From positions 5,976,769-6,040,768 of the forward strand of contig CM059624.1 in assembly GCA_030435675.1 (NCBI GenBank): DNA of 64,000 nucleotides, given 5' to 3'. A model generated the notes under the pieces. That model was not told where the DNA came from. It was given only the letters and a program-made list of their open reading frames with translations, and did not search any database. Source of the DNA: Steinernema hermaphroditum. Lineage: Eukaryota > Nematoda > Chromadorea > Rhabditida > Steinernematidae. The translations under genes and the position numbers were made by a program. This document shows, piece after piece, positions 59,415-64,000 of this stretch. How positions within the stretch are numbered: position 1 is the first letter of the stretch; each line of letters begins with the position of its first letter.

Positions 59415-61467
59415 TATGCCATTCCTGCCGCCGAACTTGGCTCTGTTCTTGTTTACTTTTGATTCAGGAGGACATCCTGATAAGTAGCATGATATTGCAT
59501 GAACACGCACGTCTTTATTTGATTGTTAAAGCGAGCTTCTAATTACCGTATTTCAAAAAGTCGACGTTATTGTATGGTCACCACGGTGTTACCTATTCAT
59601 CAAACAATTCTTAGGAACTTGGAAATTGCGTTAAAAATAACAAACTGAATTGAGCCCCGCCTCCAAATGGATTGACGCGCCAACAAGGCGGCATTTCTCG
59701 CCAGCAAGTCATTTGGCTGTCCCACATGGTCGTGTTTTGTGGTTTTTCTAGTAAAGATCGAAGTCCAAACGTGTGCGCCATGTCGTGTTTCCGGAGAAAC
59801 GGACACTTTCATAACTTCCCTTTCAATAAATGAGCACAAAAGCTTGTTTATTGAATGGACAATCATAACGAGGGCCACCATGATGCATGGCGCCAAATCG
59901 TGATCTCTTACATCTTGGCCTGTGATCTATTGTTTTATGTTTTCCTTTTTTACCGCGATACAGTAATTCGTCGTCCACTAAATGACCTTTTGTGCTCCGC
60001 CTCCAACCGCAACGATCTTGTTTTGTCTGTCGGCGCCCTCTTAAGCATCGCTGCAGCGATCACTATACGCTGTTCGCGGCGTCTCCCGATAAAAGAAGCA
60101 GGCGGCGCAGTCGTTTTCGCCTATCAACCGAGCACAATTGGCATAGCTCCACGGACCATCGCGCCTAGCGTCGCCGATGGTCATCGCAGATCATCACCAG
60201 GCGTCGCCAGTGGCTCGCGATCGATCGCCACTTAACCTGACTCACAGTCTATTTTTAATTATCGAGAGCAGCTGCGCTCCCTATTATTGGCGTTGTTGCC
60301 AGGTAATGACTAATTATGGGCCGGAAGAGGGAAGCTCCCTTCCCCTTGGCGCAACCCCGCGAGATGGCATAAGAGGTGCGCGCGGCGATGACGAGAGGCG
60401 ATTTTGGAAGCGCGCCAAAACGAAAGTGAAACGCAGATTCAGGCATTTACCGGACATTAGCATCCTTTGTGAGTTTTCGAAAGTCGCGACAAAGATGCGA
60501 TAAGATCTCCAGACAGCCGCCATGTGTCTGCGTCTCGAACTGATGTCTCGTTTTCGCGCGTCTTCCCTCTTGCAACAAATATTTCGAAAGAGGAAAGCCC
60601 GTTCCGTGCCACCTTCGCCTCGCTGCTACCATTCGTGGCCGACTAATATCCTTGCGGCCTTCGAGCGGCGCGGGATGTAAACATGACGGCAACAACAGAG
60701 ACCGAATGTTGCATTTTTACACTATTCCCTTGATATTTTGCCCCTCAGGACAAGAAGAAGCTGCTCTTCTTGACAGCTGCTTTTTGAACGCCGATAAATC
60801 GTCGTCTATCGATGTATTTAAACTTAAAAGAAGCGGATATTTGCAGTCTTTTCGAATCGGAATCATATCCGCGAACAGCTGGATTGTTATTTGTCGTGGA
60901 CACGCATAAGTAGACCAAAAAATCCGTGCACTCTAGTGCAAATTGTTGTCAGAACCGACCGATCTGATTTATGGCTTATGTGGACTGCTTGGCCATGGAA
61001 ACGAGACGAATCTGCCGTCTTAGAGATGACAGAATGACAGCCCTATCAAGTGCTCTTTTAAACAAATTGGCTTTAGTAACATTATAAAGTAAATTTTTGA
61101 CATTTTTGCCTCGAAAGCGTTGCGTGGACAATGGTGACCATTTGTTTGGGACATATTTAGTTGCGCTTTTGGGCGTCACTTTTATGATCGTTTCATCAAA
61201 TGAGAATCGGTAAAATCGTGTACTTTTTGATTCATCGCGCTGTGTCACATATTATGATGAATATGTCGAGAAAGAGTGACTTCTGCCGCCGCCACCACCA
61301 TAAGGTGTGAAAATGAGCATCCGTGCGAGGTCGCCGACACGTTATTGCTTATGTGACAGTGGTCAGAAAGGTCACTATAGGTCCAGCTGTTGTTTCGTTT
61401 ATGGATCGAACATGAATGTAGCACAAAAGAGTTCATTTCAGGCTTCGCGTAATTGACACCGACCGCG

Positions 61468-63774
61468 ATGGCTGCGAGGAGAGCACGGCGCCTTTCGTCG
61501 TCCCTCGTTTCCGTACCTCCAAGTAAGGGAGTGACATTGGTAGGCGAAAAAGCGATCTTCCGAGATTATCCCATCCGATCTTTAGCGTCCATGGCGCGTC
61601 TTCAAAGTAAGCCGAGTGAGGCATTTTACCTCCTTCAAATCGCATCTGAAGCCCTTCGTGTGGGGAGAACGCGGAGGACCTCGTCCCCCAAAGTGGGAAG
61701 ATTTGATGGTTCCTTTGACGGAGGAGGATGTTGAGAATCGCATAAAGGTTAGCATCTTAACACATTGTTCTGAACAGATTTGAACGTGGACACGTTGGTG
61801 CCTTTTTACTCCACCCTTAAACCTGTCAACCCTCATTTGCGACTTTTGAAATTTTTTTTCAAACCCAATTATCTTTCTTTATCGGGCGCGATCTCTTCAA
61901 GGACGCGAGCCCAGTGTCAAAGGTTTACAAAAGAAAAAAAGGTTTACAAAAAAACAGTTTAAGGGGAAATGACTCGACAGATCAGGTGATATTAGCGGGG
62001 TCCCATCATAAGAAATAGAAACGTTTCTCAGGGATTTCACAGTTCACTTTGGAAAGGACAGGCGGTGATCAGATTAAGCTACCAGTAAAATCACTAAAAG
62101 AGGGCACCAAAAAGGGAGAAATCTTTTGGCGTACATACCAGAATGACCTTTTTGTAAATCCAATTAGGTAGAAATGGCCTTTGCCCAATACCTTGGCCCT
62201 TTCATCCTTGGTAATATTTAGGAACAGAACATGTTCGCTTCGAATCGAATTCCAAGAGAAGGTACATGCGGTGCATCAACTCGACCTAATCGCTGTTTCA
62301 GGGGCCAGCGTGACGATATCCGTCTATATGGAACCGGGGATCCCTCGCCCCAACGAGGCCTTCGTCGAAGCCACTCTGAGCGCGAACAAGATTCTGTCCA
62401 GGGCGGAGCTGACTCTGGAGGCGTCGAAAAAGAAGAAAAAAAAGAAGAAACACAAATCTGTTGTGTCTTTCTCTCTTAAAGCGCCTCCAAGTAAGACCCA
62501 TCATTAGAATGCTGGATTGAGATTCCCATTTCCAGCCCCGCTTTTCGTTTTTCCTCGGTCAATCCTGGAGGCACCAGAGGCGCCTGCGGCTTCGATATCT
62601 TGGGATGATCTAGAGATCGCTGACATCTCAGATGAAGAAGGTGGGTTAATCACTTGTTGAATTTGACTTTCACTTGACTAATCACTTGTATCCGGCTTTA
62701 AATCTCGCGCGTGAAGACAAATCGTCTCATGCTCGAGATCATGCAGCCAAATTACCGTAATCTCATGGTTACAATGGAAAGCGGTTCTCCCATCTGCGTT
62801 AAAGGAAGCTTAAGTTCAACCTGATTGCCTCATTGCTTTGTGCCGTTGGATTAGTCTTCTCTGAATTCTGTCCCGATTTTCTACCGTAACCCGACTTTTG
62901 CGATAAGAAGAAGCCAAATGCTTTGGGTACTCATCACCTCTTGGCTTTTCACCTAGTCACTTGAGTGCATGCTCCCATTTGGTCGCATGTTTTGAAAATT
63001 GGAAGAGGTTTTTTACACGTTCAATCTACATTGTATCCTTTCTTGTCCAGGCACCCGTGTAAGTTGTTTGCGCGCCAGAAAGTTACGGTATTTTTTAAAT
63101 TTTATTGATTTTCATCCTTTTGAAACGGTCAGTTTTATGGAGATTTATCGATTCACCCCTTTTGTTGCTGCCCCCCCCCCCCCCCCCCCATCGGCGGCTT
63201 GTGCTAAAGAAGGAGCCACACTGCGCGCCGCCGCTTCCGATCGCTTTTTGTTATTCTACTCACGCCCTGACCGCTGCCTGCAAAGCGTACTTGTTCTGAC
63301 AACGTATGCACGGCACAGAAGTAGTACAACTCTGGGATGCCGACATCGGTCTACAGTATCTACAGCGAGATGAGTCGTTTACTCGCAAATGTTTTCCATT
63401 TCCGCTAATGCGCCGCGTCATCCGTCTGCGCCCTCGCACAGAGATGACCAGACTCTCACTCACTAGGTTACATTACGCACAGTCGGGATCCAGACGACCT
63501 TAGTCATTACCATACCCCCGTGCAAAACGAGAGTTGTACTTTCGATAGTAGGTTGCGGTACTTGAGCGTACTGTTGCATACTGATTTCACCTACTTCTCT
63601 GTTTTGCCTGTCGGCGCCTCCCGACGCACAAAAAGTGCACTCATAAACGCTGGCCCGTGCTTCGTTCGCAGACAAAGGCGGTACCAGACTCTGTCGCGCC
63701 AGGTCCACTGCAGGTCCTTTGTGCCTGTGCGGGCGGACTTCTTCCGTGACCTGAGAGATGCGATCTATTCTTAG
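61468..63774 (+). CDS. unknown eight-exon gene (257 aa)
   Basis: Exons 61468-61539, 61586-61606 (a 21-nt microexon), 61652-61747, 62222-62261, 62302-62490, 62536-62640, 63319-63466 and 63672-63774 join in one frame with consensus splice sites. The start is basic with no acidic residues (MAARRARRLSSSLVSVPP), like a mitochondrial presequence. The conserved-looking PFVWGERGGPRPPKWEDLMV and VPLTEEDVENRIKEQNMFAS follow. Then come a beta/alpha part, a run of eight lysines, an acidic stretch (SWDDLEIADISDEEE) and an Arg/aromatic C-terminus (RADFFRDLRDAIYS). The ATG lies 26 nt behind a TTTCAG acceptor. Mitochondrial targeting is inferred from composition only; the Lys run could equally be nuclear. 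No family recognised. A second gene begins 50 nt after its stop. Confidence 0.75.
63171..63189. repeat. poly-C tract (19 C)
   Basis: An uninterrupted run of 19 cytosines inside the 678-nt intron 6 of the gene at 61468-63774. Such runs are unstable and often misread by sequencers. Confidence 0.9.
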
Positions 63775-63824
63775 AGCAGGGGGCCTATTTATGTGCTCCG
63801 TTTGAGAATCTGTTTCCAGGAACC

Positions 63825-64000
63825 ATGTCGTCGACTCCTAGCCGCCCTGCCCAAGTGATCGAGGAGCGTTTCGTTGACGTCGACAAGGAGAAGGAGCCAC
63901 AGAGAGCGCGAGTGGAGGGAGTTGTCGCGGAGCCGGTGAAACATGCCCACTCCTTGTCCACCTGTGTCGCCTCTTCCCACTCGATCAAAGTGTTCGCGTC
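63825..64000 (+). CDS. first exon of an unknown gene (cut by window edge)
   Basis: An open frame of 58 codons from ATG to the edge, starting MSSTPSRPAQVIEERF and rich in Glu, Val and Arg, with no recognisable domain yet. GAACC between a TTTCCAG acceptor (ends at 63819) and the ATG fits a trans-spliced leader site. It starts 50 nt after the stop of the preceding gene on the same strand, suggesting a shared precursor transcript. Confidence 0.55.
   Translation, partial: MSSTPSRPAQVIEERFVDVDKEKEPQRARVEGVVAEPVKHAHSLSTCVASSHSIKVFA

Larger units (their letters stand above)
57445..61467. other. 4-kb intergenic stretch with transposon remains
   Basis: Contains the Tc1/mariner transposase relic, an inverted repeat pair at 58296/58532 and a perfect hairpin MITE at 59311-59414. 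A 126-codon plus-strand frame from 59855 has hydrophobic stretches but no supporting signal and is not called. Nothing else is supported. Confidence 0.5.

Noticed and set aside
59855..60235. Plus-strand 126-codon frame with a possible membrane helix
   Set aside because: It lies in transposon-rich DNA, has no splice or polyadenylation support and no recognisable motif.

Overview
The window is nuclear DNA of a nematode. The evidence is a nematode-type (Srx family) 7TM chemoreceptor at the left edge, dense genes with many introns of about 40-50 nt, start codons lying a few bases behind TTTCAG-like acceptors (as in spliced-leader trans-splicing), and at least two pairs of very closely spaced same-strand genes. 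I cannot name the genus. A free-living or insect-associated rhabditid-type worm would fit. Gene models were spliced by hand, and most were checked for phase at every junction.

Left third (1-22 kb): the 3' end of an Srx-like receptor (+); a very large divergent huntingtin orthologue (-, 1657-12316) with a small Myb/SANT-like gene nested on the opposite strand in one intron; a head-to-head neighbour of unknown function (+, 12500-14176); an ABCG half-transporter (+, 14478-17283); and, tail to tail with it, a full P-glycoprotein ABCB transporter (-, 17336-22138). The two ABC genes are 52 bp apart and their poly(A) signals lie almost on top of each other.

Middle third (22-45 kb), nearly all on the minus strand: a nine-exon gene of 1354 codons built from four copies of a module I do not recognise (22585-27160); a decayed fragment of carbamoyl-phosphate synthase (CAD/pyr-1 type); an SDR42E-like dehydrogenase; glutathione synthetase; an ENTPD5/6-type apyrase; a small one-helix membrane protein; an unknown 152-residue protein that probably shares an operon with DGAT1; and DGAT1 itself. 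The metabolic genes cover redox defence, Golgi/ER nucleotide hydrolysis, steroid or sterol-type oxidation and triacylglycerol synthesis. Nothing shows that they form one pathway.

Right third (45-64 kb): a gene desert of about 9.5 kb rich in repeats, with a foldback element, diverged tandem duplications and a cluster of GATA motifs. It is followed by an AT-hook protein (55413-57444), a Tc1/mariner transposase relic, a perfect mariner-type hairpin MITE, an eight-exon gene of unknown function (61468-63774), and, 50 bp later, the first exon of another gene running off the edge. No rRNA, convincing tRNA or CRISPR was seen.

The best candidates for something undescribed are the four-module protein at 22.6-27.2 kb, the huntingtin locus with its nested gene, and the two unknown multi-exon genes at 12.5 and 61.5 kb.
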